A DNA stretch of 64,000 bases from Phragmites australis (taxonomy: Eukaryota; Streptophyta; Magnoliopsida; Poales; Poaceae). Location: NCBI RefSeq assembly GCF_958298935.1, contig NC_084940.1:1580001-1644000 (forward strand), written 5' to 3'. Position numbers and translations under genes: made by a program. Positions 47,431-59,600 of the stretch are shown here, in pieces. How positions within the stretch are numbered: the stretch's first letter is position 1; every line of letters starts with the position of its first letter. Below the pieces are notes generated by a model. That model searched no databases. It was not told the origin of the DNA and was given only the letters and a program-made list of their open reading frames with translations.

Positions 47431-47898
47431 CTAAAGCCGGAGCAGCCGCCGGAGCTCGTCAGTAGCGCCGACATCCACGCCACCGCCGGCGCCGGTCACC
47501 TCCTCAGCGCACGCTGTCGGCGCCTTCCTCGCTGCCGTGACCGTGACCAGCAGGGACGTCGGCATCGGCACGCTGCTCGGCGGCGGCGACACCGAGTACA
47601 GCGAGTCCGTCCCCGTCCACTCCCCCACCTCCTCCCGTACAGTCGCCGGCGCCACCCTCTTCCTGGACGGCGCCGCGACGGAGATCGGCGCCGAGGCCCC
47701 GGGCGCGTCGTCGTAGCAGCGCGGCTTCTTGGCACGCGGAGACGGTCGACTCGCCGGCCAGGAGGAGTACTGCGGCGAGGGCGCCTGCGCCGGCAGTGGC
47801 AGGAGCGGAGGCTGGGGTGGCGCCGGCGGTCGTGGAAATGACGGTGTCTTCGTAATGTGGTGGGTGGAGAAGTTGCTGTGATACGGCTTGCAAGCCAT
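47431..47898 (-). CDS. Small proline-rich protein of unknown function (PNRC-like)
   Basis: Single-exon frame of 155 residues starting MACKPYHSNFSTHHIT. The first half is Pro/Ala-rich (PPAPPQPPLLPLPA). The second half has YSVSPPPSSVPMPTSLL and ends ATDELRRLLRL. The pairing of an SPPPSSxPxP block with a C-terminal ATxxLRRLLRL resembles a plant family of small proline-rich proteins likened to nuclear receptor coactivators. The biochemical role is not known. A TATA box at 48425-48434 on the minus strand would give a leader of about 500 bases. GC-rich overlapping frames on both strands are shadows. Confidence rests on the motif order and the promoter, not on a search. Confidence 0.6.
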   Translation of the reverse strand: MACKPYHSNFSTHHITKTPSFPRPPAPPQPPLLPLPAQAPSPQYSSWPASRPSPRAKKPRCYDDAPGASAPISVAAPSRKRVAPATVREEVGEWTGTDSLYSVSPPPSSVPMPTSLLVTVTAARKAPTACAEEVTGAGGGVDVGATDELRRLLRL

Positions 47899-48424
47899 TG
47901 ACGAAGGTGATTTCGCCGAAGCACTCGGATCTAAGAGCTAGGGAGCAGAAGAAACTGCAGAACAGAAGAAAGGAACAAGAGACGCTTTTTCTTTTTGTTG
48001 GGAGGGCCAAGAATCAGGAGATCTAGGTACAAGTTTATGGGACTTGAATGAACTATGAAGCAGGACCTGAGCACTGTATTAACTAGATCAACAAAGCTGA
48101 TGAACTAATCGAAACTATAGACCTTTCAAACAAAAGGTAACTCCAACCAGGAAAAATACGTGGAGATGTATCAAAGGAAAAGAAGCCAGGTAGCTTGCTC
48201 GCTGATCGATCTTGATCGAATAAAACGGATCAAGATAACGTACAACAGCTTGGGAAAAGGTTAGTCGAAGAAAAGATGAACAGAGAGCTCTGAAGCTATA
48301 GTATGATGTCAACAAGTATACTCCAAGATCTGGAGACACCGGAATAAATAGCAGTAAGCCGTGTCGATGGTTGCAGCAAGCCGTTGGGTTCGTGTCCTGG
48401 ACTCCTGGTCCGTGCCGCCCGGCC

Positions 48425-48434
48425 ATTATATAGG
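48425..48434 (-). promoter_or_regulatory. TATA box upstream of the small proline-rich gene
   Basis: CCTATATAAT on the minus strand, in GC-rich surroundings and followed by a leader towards 47898. It is the only good TATA match in the region. Confidence 0.45.
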
Positions 48435-50420
48435 CGCGGTACCACCATCCGCTGCGCTCCCAACGGATACTTGCGTGCGTCCATCCGTCCGTTGGCGCGC
48501 CTGCGTACGTTACGTACCGTGCTCTCGGCACGCGGTTTCCCCGGCCGGCGGAAACGGTTTGTTTTTTCTCGGCACGGCGCGTATGGGAGGTCGCGTGCGC
48601 GGGGCCGACAGGTGCCGTGGACCGAGCCGCGAGGCCCGTTGGGATGGCACCGGCGCGGGATCGGCACGTGGAAAGCCGCCCCTGCCGAACGCCCAATTTT
48701 TATTCGGCGCACCGCCGCCCGGCGCCGTGCGGTCATGACTCAAGAGTCCGGAAGGGTTTCGATAAAGCTGGCCAAATGGCCCGACGGGCTGGTCTGGCAC
48801 CGGTATGGTTTGGCACGATTCGATTAGGGCATGGTCAGTTAGGCTTGTTAATAGATTTGTTGGGTACGATTCAATTAGGGCATGGTCAGTTAGGCTTGTT
48901 AATAGATTTGGATTGTGCTGTGTCGGCCTGTATGTTAGAGCTCGGTCCACAGTACGGCTCGTGAAGGTGTATGCTGTGCTGAGTTGGTCGAGCACGGTTA
49001 GGCTCGGTTGGTAGGGGGGACTCGATTGGCACGTTTACGTCCGGTTAGCTTGTTTAGAAGCAAAAAAAACCTTAAAATTCATGAAAAAAAATCATGAAAC
49101 CCCCTAACAGGCCGTGTTGTGTTGTGTCGAGGCTTCGATGTAGGCACAACCTGACTAATCGTGTTGTGCCGGTCCAACTTGTTTAAAATTATGTCGTGCT
49201 GTGCTGAGACAGGGTCAAAAAATATGTGCCTCGTCCTGGCCCATTTGTCCAGCTCTGGGCTACGATACCTCACCAAGATGTCGCGGTGCCATGCCTTGCG
49301 GCCTTTCATGACCATGGTTAGCAATTGGATTCGTCGGTTCAAGTATCCGCGTGTTTTACGCACAACGGGTCTAGATTTATGTACTATTTTTTGCCCATAG
49401 GTTTGTCGGGTAAGATACTCGAACTGGGTCAGATCGAGTTTAGATTTCAATTTTCGCTCATGGGTGCCCATTAGGTCACCCGAAACAATATATTGTAGGT
49501 TGTAGCCCACTTTGGAGAGGCCCAGCTCACACGACCATGCCCACTTAACCTGTTCATGCCTCGATGGCTCAACCCTGTCTCGTCTAGATCTCCATCGCTC
49601 CATGCGCCCATGCATTCGATGGCTGCGGGTGGGACCTCGCCCTTTCTCAGTTCCTCGCTTAGTGGAGGGGAGCCACGTCGCCGAGCTCGCCCTTCGTGGG
49701 GAGGCGATTTCTAGCGGCGTTGCAGATGCGCACACCCTCTCACGAGGCCCGTGAGGTGACGCTACAGGTGACATGCAAGAAGGTGATGGAGATCTACCTA
49801 GGCACCACCAACTCCACCATGGCGACCATGGAGGGCGGCAAGCCCACGTATGGTCACAAAACACCGAGAGCCAGCAGACCACACCCTCCGTCGTTGTAAA
49901 GGCTCACCACGATGTTGGCCGCACCAGTGCGGACAACCGACAACGCGCGTCGCCACCGCCAAGTGCCCCCAATTTCACCGGCGACTGGATCCGACGGTAT
50001 CCGAGGGACCGCCCTCCCCTCTAAGGGGGCGATAGTTTGGGGCTACTGAGAGAGATAGCGAGAGAGAGAAGCCAATGGGCACTCAACAGGTGCGGGTTTA
50101 ATGTCAGTTTTCACCCGTTTGCTATTTTGGATTCAGATCATGTTAAGATTGACGGGTTTTAGGTCGGACATGGTTTTACTCTACCTGAACCTAATCCGAT
50201 CCATTGCTAGCCCTATCCATAACGGCGGGGTGTGGGGAGGGGGGATAGCGAAGGACGTACAAGTTGCGTGTGGGTTCGGTGCGCTATGGTGTGATCCAAG
50301 GGTGGGTTTGGTGTCCTTCGGTATAGTTGGGAGGCTTGCTTTCGTGTCCGTCGACACAACGATCGATTCTGCTGTTTGGATGATCCGTTGGTTGTCTGGG
50401 CTCCAATCGTCTGACGATGA
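48435..50420. other. Intergenic DNA with dispersed repeat, no gene
   Basis: 48435-48780 is GC-rich promoter-like DNA. 48780-49500 is repeat DNA of the kind that flanks many grass transposons. 49500-50420 holds short overlapping frames, including a minus-strand frame at 49079-49882, with no recognisable domain. Confidence 0.4.
48811..48912 (+). repeat. 51-bp tandem duplication
   Basis: Two adjacent near-identical copies containing ATTAGGGCATGGTCAGTTAG then GCTTGTTAATAGATTTG. They lie in intergenic DNA at the edge of a dispersed repeat (48780-49500) rich in GTGTTGTGTCG-like words. Confidence 0.85.
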
Positions 50421-50503
50421 TGTCACTTAGACCTATTTATTTTTTATTTTAATTATATATTCTAGTCTTAAAAGAAAAAGAAAAATAAACAATCACAATT
50501 TAA

Positions 50504-50628
50504 AAGGTGTTTATTTAATTCACAAGTTAAGTTATACTATAAAATATTATAATCCACGATCTGACGAGAAGTAAGTTCTCCACCGAATCTAAATAGTAGC
50601 AATTCACAACAAAAATAAACAGTACCTA
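50504..50628. mobile_element. Possible small MITE
   Basis: GGTGTTTATTTAATTCACAA at the left and, reverse-complemented, GGTACTGTTTATTT then GTTGTGAATT at the right form gapped inverted repeats about 125 bp apart. No target duplication was confirmed. Confidence 0.35.
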
Positions 50629-52040
50629 AGCATCATTTCGTGGGCTCTGCTTCCTTCATCCTTGAGAAGAGCCTGCTCCGTAGAGAGCCGGATCTTTGCG
50701 GAAGGAAGGAATGGACTTAAGAGGGAGATTAGAACGTGCCTTCTGCGAATGAATTCGGAGCTACCCAGTTTGGACTGCTTGAGAGACGGTAATCTAGAGC
50801 CCACTAGAGCTACTATGATGGAGATTTGGCCCATCTTACCTTTCTCTTTTAGCCCACTGGACGATACGCCACAAAGTTCACAATAGCCCACTGGATTTAG
50901 TCAGTACTGTTTTTGTATTTGTCGATATCGACATGTTAGCATAGCTTATAAGTGGACTCGATGATGACTTGATCTTATAATCATGTACTTTATCTGTCAG
51001 ATTCAAGGTCCCAGTGTATGTTATGCACGAAAGATAAAAACTGCTTGGTACGTTCTTGTTATACGCCATTAACCGTTCTTTTCCGATTGATGGGCATGCA
51101 CGCCATGCCGTTATAAGCTTATAGCAGCGATGGCCCCACTACAGGGACAAGGGTGTATAAATATATATCCAATAACTTTTTGCAAAAAAAAAAAAAACGC
51201 TTTTAGTGAGTATAATACGATTATATATTTGTAGTTGGGCATGATTATATAATTTGAACATAAACTCGCTAAATAGCACATATCATCCCAATCAAACTAT
51301 ACTTTACACCTCACACTTTCCCAGCGTGCTCTCTCTCGTTGGTTATTTGCTCAGATGCACGACTGCACATGCACGGAGCCACGAGGTCGATGCCTTCAAC
51401 ACTCCAAGCCGAGGGAACAGGGCTGGCCCTAGGGGTCGAGCGGCGCGGTCGCTTTGGACCCTTAAAATCTAGAGGTTCTATATATATATATGTATACTGT
51501 GTATATTAGTTTAAAAGAAAATTAAAAAAATTAGATCTAGACGATTTATATTTAATAATGGGGTTCTATTTTTAATTTTGTCCTGGGCCATCGAAATGTT
51601 AGAACCGAACCTACGAGGGAAGAGAAGCATTAAAGTGTTCTTGTCTAGTTTCTATATTCCATGCATATCTATTCCACCTGAACTTAACTAGATTATATAG
51701 GTTGACATCAAAGTCTACAAAACACAAAAATATATAATTTTTTAGCTAGACCCTTAGGATTCATTAACCAATGTGCACGGCAAATAGTTGACCACCACAC
51801 TTGCTACAAAAACTAGGAAGCGATACCTAAATCTCCGACTCGAGCTCGATCACTCCTAACAACAATAGTCCTGCTAACACATGTGGCTAATTTTTACATT
51901 CTCTTGGGTTGAAACACACCATATAAGAACTAAAAGATAACATAAATCAATTTTTAATCTCTCGAAAGATTGTACCCACCGAGGCTAAATCGTGGCTGGA
52001 AACACTACGTAAGAAATTATTAAAGTAAACAAATCATTAG
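50629..52040. other. Intergenic DNA, no gene seen
   Basis: AT-rich with short frames only. There is a 15-base A tract near 51185 and a (TA)n stretch near 51480. Nothing recognisable. Confidence 0.4.
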
Positions 52041-52298
52041 TGATGACTGTTCAGTACATGTTACTAATGCACTATTAGTGACAGATTAAATAACGACCAA
52101 TCACTAATGTGTGGCTCGAGTTGGGTCCATCACTAACGAGGGGTCATTAATGACAACGAGGAATAACTCGTCACTAAAGATAGTAGTGACATGTCACCTC
52201 AAAACCCGTCACTAATGGTGGAGTCATTAGTGATAGGTAGAGAGAGCACACTCATTAGTGACGGGTGGATTCTGATGGTGCATCCCTACCGGCCTTAT

Positions 52299-52300
<2 letters not shown>
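52040..52300. mobile_element. CACTA-like repeat region
   Basis: At least seven copies of CACTAATG/CATTAGTGA or TCACTAA words occur in both orientations in 250 bp, several extending to GTCATTAGTGACGGGT-like strings. Dense short inverted motifs of this kind resemble the subterminal repeats of CACTA (En/Spm) elements. The true ends (CACTA...TAGTG with a 3-bp duplication) were not located. Confidence 0.5.

Positions 52301-52302
<2 letters not shown>

Positions 52303-52376
<74 letters not shown>
52303..52376 (+). repeat. (GA)n microsatellite, about 37 units
   Basis: Uninterrupted GA dinucleotides over about 74 bp. The long frames that read through it (SerLeu or ArgGlu repeats) are artefacts of the repeat. 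Confidence 0.95.
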
Positions 52377-52377
<1 letters not shown>

Positions 52378-53236
52378 AAGGCGGAGAAGACAAGGCGGTG
52401 ATGCATTCGGTTGTGTACGTCGCTATCGGTGGAGCCACAGTAGCGCCCGAAAGATGGCATGCAGACAGCGAGAAGGGTAACGACAACGACCAGAAGGCGT
52501 CGGTGGCTAAGGATTCGCGCACACGATGGAAACCGAGCAGAGAACCACCAAAGAAGAATGTAGCAGAAGGTCCGGCATCCACATCGATGAATAAAATGTA
52601 AGTGTGCCTCCTCTTAGGTTTGGTGTTTATGACTTTGGGGGGTTAGGGTTCTTGGTTTGGGAATATGGGTCGGATTTAGAAATTGGGTGCCAAAATTGGG
52701 GATTAGGGTTACGGGTGGAAGGGTGATTCTTAGTGTTTTGTGAAATTGCTTAATCTCCTCCTTCTATCATGCTAAACCCGAGCGGATTAACCCCATCAGA
52801 TCCTTAAAACCGCCTAGCCCGAGCCTAAAAGATCGAACCTGAGCCCCATGAACATATAAACACACATGTAGATGCATAAACTCAACCAATCCATGCCTAA
52901 TTATCTTAAAACATGAACATGTGCACTTGAACTGCATTAATCCGAGACATAAAGAGCTAAATCATCATTAATTTTAGACTAATCCACATCAATTAATCTT
53001 AAACTTGAACATAAGTGGGCCTAAACCATCTAATCCGAACCAAAAAGGCTTAATACATCAACATTAATTATGAACCAAAATGAAATTAAGCATAATTGCA
53101 TCTAATCTGAAACTAATTAGGCTTATACTTGGCCAATTATACCTAAATCATGAACAATTAGCGCTAATTCATCTGATCCCAAGACTAAATAACTCAATTT
53201 GATTCAATCCGGGCTAGGTAGGCTCTGATGCCATCG
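52377..53236. other. Intergenic repeat-derived DNA
   Basis: 52380-52610 is GC-rich with a short open frame but no known domain. 52750-53230 has recurring CTAATCCGAACC/TTAATC-type words and probably belongs to the interior of the minus-strand LTR element whose edge is at 53236. Confidence 0.35.
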
Positions 53237-54060
53237 TTAAAATAAACTTAAGCTTATCTAGATCATCATGGCTAGCCCTAAAGTTGAATACAAATCATAT
53301 CATCGTAGAAGAAGCGTGATTGTCTTACTAGAACCTGGAGATGCCATTAGGGTTAGCTCAGTAGTGGAGATGTTCTATTGATGGTGATGTTCGCCGGCTT
53401 GACTTGGTGCTCGGAGTAGATGCGTAGGTGTACGAGTCGTTGCTGGCGTACTGATGTGGCTTGCAGGGTCGTCGTGAATGAAGCGACGGCGATCTTCACC
53501 ATGTCGTCAGCACACTTAGGATCGGTTTAGGGTGAGGGAGAGGCGGCTGAGAATTTTGTGAGATTGATCCATCCAACGCCAGACTCCCCCTCACCAATTA
53601 TATAGTGCTGCACGGGGTGAGACCGTAACCAATGTGGTGGTTGTACCTCCGATCAGGGTGCGTACGTGAGGGATGTAGTCCTCCTTAGGACTCAGTCTCC
53701 GTGATGAGTTACATGAGGGAAGCAGAGACCAATCCAACAAGATCCAGGCTATACATTTTGTATCTTGCCCACGATACCATTAAGTATTCTTATTGTATTT
53801 GTTGTAAATGCTGATTGCTAACTTAAGCGTGAGAATCGTTAACCCTAGAGCATGAACACCAATTAGATAATGGAAACATGATCACCCATGATCACTGACC
53901 CATGTTAGGAGATGCTATTAGACGTGTAGATCCTTTGGGGCAGAGCAACGATATGGTTCAGTACGTAGTGCAGACTTGTGGTGGAGGTGTCGATGTCACA
54001 ACGGCGGTGACCTTTGTGTCGATCAGCACACGTTAAAATCGATGTTAGGGTTTAGATGTT
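53224..54060 (-). mobile_element. LTR-element remnant with initiator-Met primer site, minus strand
   Basis: On the minus strand TGGCATCAGAGCC at 53224-53236 matches the primer-binding site adjoining copia LTRs. To its right, on the same strand, there is LTR-like sequence with a CTATATAATTGG TATA box at about 53595-53606. The outer LTR end could not be fixed, and no coding region is recognisable to the left. Confidence 0.5.
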
Positions 54061-54609
54061 GGGTAGAGGTCAACCTCACGGGAATTAGATCACACGTGAA
54101 GTGCCGGTTCTCTCCTATTTATTTGTTGCGCTGATCGATTTAGGACCACAACCAAATTTAGTTGGCTCCTCCAATCATGGCACTAGATGGGCGTTACCCC
54201 TTAGAACTCAGCGTTTTCTGTTAGTCGAAATTATAACCAACATTTGTTACCTTTTGTACTATTTGTGTTGCCATTACATTTGGGCTAGTTCAAATATAAC
54301 TATATTTTTTTAAATCATACAGCGTGAAGTATGGCTGATTCATGTTACTCCTTTTGTATTTGGAATTGTTATTAGTTCTCATATGAAGTGGATGCACCTG
54401 GCCCGCACGTCAGCGTCACGAGATACGCACTAGCTTCCCCCGTAGTGGACGATGTCTCTCACGTGCGCACACCATGCTTATTTAATGACCTTAATCAGAC
54501 GCTTGCTTTCCCAAGGATTATTGCTACATATTTATTACGTTTCAATCGATTAAAATCGGAGCTTTGTTTTATCCGATCATCCGATCGTGCATCTATCTTT
54601 TAATCTATA

Positions 54610-54884
54610 CTCCCTCTATTTCACAATATTTATCCACATCCACCATTACGTACAAATCAAGGAATACTGAAATCGAGTGAAAATATGCACAGAGATAACT
54701 ATGCTACCCCTAATCAATGCAAGAATAAGAGCAAGTAACTCACTAACATTAGAGTAAATATATGCATGCACTCAAAGATATAACAGAAAAATAGATCATA
54801 AAGCATCCTTGGTTACTACAATAAATAAACAATTTGAGACAGATACTCCCGAGGTCATGAAAAAATATTGCGAAACGGAGGAAA
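54610..54884. mobile_element. Stowaway-type MITE (275 bp)
   Basis: The left end CTCCCTCTATTTCACAATAT and the right end reverse-complemented TTTCCTCCGTTTCGCAATAT are the conserved Stowaway (Tc1/mariner) inverted repeat. A TA dinucleotide flanks each side (54608-54609 and 54885-54886). No coding capacity, as expected. Confidence 0.85.
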
Positions 54885-54886
54885 TA

Positions 54887-56695
54887 CTCAGTTAGGGATT
54901 TTTGTATGTTATGTATAGAAAATTATATATGTCTCTACTATAGAAAAATATTATTCACTTATAAATTAATTTTTTATCAATCATGAGATCTTCAACCAAT
55001 AATTATAATTATCAAATAAAACGTACTCTTATTTTCGCTCGATTAAATTAGCGACTCTCTTTTTCTAACCCCCACCTGGGATCGCGCCGCAGTGTGCGAG
55101 GAGCAGCCACGTGCCGAGCCCGCCGGCGGGAAAAAAGAATTCTCCCCCGCCGATCGGAGCCCCGACCCCGAGCGTTCCATGGACTCGCCTCCCCAATCGT
55201 GAGATTTGCCAGCCTCGCCGCGCCTCGCCACCCCTCACCTCCGCCTCTCTGGTTCGTCTCATCCCATTCCGTTCTCCCCTTCGCGTTGGGGGCATGCGGG
55301 TTTCCCCGTTGTTCGGATTTCACGACATCGATTTGCTCCTAGGATCTATGGTTTGAATCCGTGGGGGCTTGCTCTGGCGTTGCTTCCGCGGATTTCTGTA
55401 GGTTTCCGCGCGCTATTGATTTTGACCCGCCTTACCTCGCGAGACAAGCCGCAGGAGGGCCCCCGACGAAGCATGTGTTTCGTCAGTTCAGCAGTGCATT
55501 TCTCGCAATTTTTTTATGAATTTTCAGATCGTCGTAACGGGATTTTTTTATACTAGCCTGTGATCCGTCAGTTAGTGGTGCATTTCTCTGCGTTTTTTTT
55601 AATTTAATTCAGAAGCGTCGGAATGCAATTTTTGGTACAGTTATCAAGTCATGATAGGCATGATCAAGTTTATGCGCCACCACTATTCTGTTCTCCTCCA
55701 TTTGAATTATTTTTTCCTTAAAAGGACGGATTTTGTGTTTGGGTTGTGCATGAACCCTGTAATTTGTGAATCTAGCCACTTACAATGTTGTAACCTGGTT
55801 CATGTTTCTGGTTCAATTCGATCGAATTCAATAAATTTTTTTGACTAAATAAAACATGTTTGGTAACTCTAGAAAAATTGAAAAAACATTGTGGATAAGC
55901 TTAAAGATACCCTTTTTTTTTGAAGAATTGCACCGTTGTTCAAATCTTCAATCCACCATTCCTGATTTGATCCGATCTGAAACGTGCCTCAAAAGCAAAG
56001 ATTAAAGCACCAACCCGACTTTCAAGCAAGAACAACCCATATAGATGCCAGTATGCCACCCTTGATGTTCTTTTCCTCCACTATATCAATCCACCTTTTG
56101 TCTTCTCAGTTAATTATTTAATAGCGTACAGTAACGTGGTGCCACTATATTATTCTGAAGCCTGCGTTATCAACTTGAAAGTTAGAAATATCCTCCTTGC
56201 CCCTAGCTTGTTATATTCTTGTTATCGAACCAATTGGCATTAGTTGTGCTATGTTTTGTTATTATCGGTTCATAACGCTATTACTAAATGTTTAAACACT
56301 TCCAACCTATTCTTTTGTGATCTGTTGGTCTAAAGCATTGTTTTCATAGTGTGGGGTGATTGATTCCCTGCAGTTTCTGATGTGGGAAATTGCTTTTGCT
56401 GCTGGGGAGAATCGGTACAAATATATTTGCCTAAAGATTTCTAATGTTGGGGTTGTTTTATCCTGTTTAGTCCAGCAAATCGAATAGGATCTTTGCAGAA
56501 GGAAGAGGGTACTAGCTAGTTTTAGGAGGTCAGATCACTCTTATTGTTCCCTCGCAATTTAGCAGAGTGGAGTGTTTTCGGTTTAGTGTTTTTCTTGAGT
56601 GCAAAGTTTAATTGATTGTATCCCTTTTTATTTTTGTTTTGCAACTTTTGGTCGAAAGCTGGTATTTTGTCTAAACGTTTTAGAAGGAATCCGAG
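54887..56695 (+). other. Promoter, leader exon(s) and leader intron of the synaptotagmin gene
   Basis: 55080-55330 is GC-rich with the character of a transcribed 5' leader. 55330-56690 is T-rich and intron-like, ending at a CTAAACGTTTTAGAAG tract near 56670. A leader intron before the first coding exon is usual in this family. Exact leader splice sites are not determined, and the small frames here are not coding. Confidence 0.45.
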
Positions 56696-59600
56696 ATGGG
56701 CATAGTCAGCACAGTGCTTGGTTTCTCTGGATTTGGCTTTGGATTCTCAGCTGGTATTGTTATTGGGTACTTCCTCATCATCTACATCCAGCCAACCGAT
56801 GTCAAGGTGGGGATTTTTTTTTTTTGGTTCTTATTCTTTCTTTCGTACTGTATTAAATTTCACCTTGTTGCTATATATTGAATAGTTGAATTGTGGATAA
56901 TTGGTTCGCTGATGTACGTTGAAATAGTTTAACCGAATGATATGGGATTATGGGGACAATTTGAGATCTTGCATTTAAGAAGAAACCAAGAGGCATGCAG
57001 TTGCTGTTGAACACATTTACATTTTTCTGCATATCCATTATAATTCAGTTCCTTCTGACCAGCATTGTTGACATAATCCATGAGCTAAGTTTTATGTTGT
57101 TTTGTTGCTTATCTTTCCTTGTGATGTATGCCATCCTGTTTGAACTCTACATGTGCATGCACAATGTGCATTTCATGCCTTATGTACTGAGATAATCACT
57201 CTTGGAGGGTTGACCACAGTGTTTGCCTCGCAAACTTATGCATTGCTTGGTGCTGGCACATGTTGCACCCACGTAGGGAGGGGCCATTTCATGAAGGAGA
57301 TGCAGACCTAGAGAAATCATATGATCCAGTGTTTGCGAAATCATCTGCTTTCAAGATCATATACTCCTTTGGACAATATTTAGATTATTGTTTCTTTCGT
57401 TCATTCAGCATAGTTGTATTATTATTTTGCAACATTCAGGCTTGAGTAATACCTACAAGGATTTGAATCTTCGTTCTTAAACAAAAGTGGTTTAATTTGC
57501 TGAATTCTGCAATACACCATCTGTTTTTTTCCCTCTTGCTTCTGCTTGTAACGGATGTACTATGTTTAGGATGTAACTCAATAATAATATATGGGGTCAT
57601 GGGGATAATTCTTTTCTCCCTACTTGCTTTTCAGGATGTCAAAGTTCGCCCTCTTGTGGAATATGATTCAAAATCTTTGAAGGACATCCTTCCAGAAATT
57701 CCTTTGTGGGTTAAGAATCCCGACTATGATAGAGTATGCTCCTCCTTCAATAAACTGGCAAGAAACTATTTTAATGCTACTTCTACTCTTAGATCCTCAT
57801 TTTTCTTCCTCTTTTCTAGATTGATTGGCTGAACAGGTTTTTGGAGTTGATGTGGCCTTATCTTGACAAGGTACTCTATCTTGTGGTTCGCTTTGAGCAT
57901 GAGACGATTGTCTCTAAATGACATTGAATTTGCTGCGCTATGTGATTTTTATCCTGTAGGCTATCTGCAGAACTGCACAGGATACCGCAAAGCCAATAAT
58001 TGCTGAGAACACTGCAAAGTATAAGATAGACTCTGTTGAGTTCGAATCACTTACTTTGGGTAGCTTACCACCCACCTTTCAAGGTTAGTACTTAGCAGTG
58101 TTGCATTCTTATGTTTTCTTTACACGTATGTATATGTATTTCACATGGTTCTAAGCCTTGTGCTGAACTAGATTATTTGTTAGATGCAACATATTTTGCA
58201 TGACTTTTCTGCAAACAGTTGCGTGTCCTTGTGCTGCTTGTGTTTTTTTCCCTGTATATTGAGTTGTCATCTTATAGGTTCATGAGTAGTCAAATTAACC
58301 CCTACTGGTAAAATTGTTGTGGCTCAAAACTTCACATTACTGCTGATATGAGATATGGAGACATTGTTACAATTTTGTTCCAGATAAGCTGCTATATAAT
58401 GAGTTTAGAATTGAACATTGCATTCACTAGTGATACATCACCGTTGGCATGTCTTCTGCTTGGTTATGTACAACTGGTGACATTTGTACTTCAACTTTCC
58501 CATGTATAGCTGATAATAATGGGAGACTCTTATCGAACACTGGCTTTGCATTAGGTTTGATTGTATGTGATGCTAATTCTTTTACAGCTGGTGTTGTAAA
58601 AATGTATTTTGAAACAATCCATGTTTTTCCTCCCAGGGATGAAAGTCTATGTCACAGAGGAGCAAGAGTTGATAATGGAACCATCTCTTAAATGGGCTGC
58701 AAATCCAAATGTCACTGTTGTTGTAAAAGCTTATGGGTTGAAAGCTACTATCCAGGTATGAATTTTTCTGTCATAATCTGGATTCTTAAATCAATGTTCA
58801 CTTAATGATATGTTGAATCGAGCCAAGTGAAATCTACTTTATTGTTGAGATATTTCAGATTGTGGATCTACAAGTCTTTGCATCGCCTCGTGTTACTCTG
58901 AAGCCATTGGTGCCTACATTTCCTTGCTTTGCAAAAATCCTTGTCTCTCTCATGGAGAAGGTATGGAAACTGATTACTTGCGTTTGAATTATCCTGATGG
59001 ACCGCTTCTCTACTAATTATGATTGGTTTTGCAGCCGCATGTTGACTTTGGGCTAAAACTTCTCGGAGCAGATGTAATGGCTATTCCTGGTCTTTACAGA
59101 TTTGTTCAGGTATTCTTGACTCATATTCTTAACTTTCTCATGTGAAGGTTTGTTCATTTGCACACTTCATTGTGAACTAAATGTTGAAGTTTCATTAAGT
59201 TTTCCAAACTTAGTAATGGCTTAAGTTGCACCGTCATCAATGATTTCTTTTTTAAAAAACATGAATGAATTATTACATCCTGTTAATATTCACAGCAAAC
59301 TTTTAATATAATTCTTTAGCTTGTTCCTGTTATTGGCCTGCATGTTTTTAAATGCATATGCAAAGACCTTCTGTGTACCCAAAGCAACCTGGCTATAATT
59401 TGATGGTTGATCGCCCAGTTTAAGTGTTATTCTTCTGTAGTGTCTAGCTTACTGTTTACAATGGATGTGCAGTGTGGTACCTAATCCACTCCTTTCAGTA
59501 CAGTTAGCTCATTTTGTCATGCTATCTTTCCTGCATTTGCAGGAGACCATCAAGAAGCAAGTTGCGAGCATGTATTTGTGGCCGAAGACACTAGAAGTAC

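Noticed and set aside
49079..49882. Minus-strand frame of 267 residues
   Set aside because: Lies across dispersed repeat DNA, has no recognisable domain and mixed composition, and no promoter or splice support was seen.
52191..52601. Frames of 77-136 residues with SerLeu or ArgGlu runs
   Set aside because: Created by the (GA)n microsatellite.
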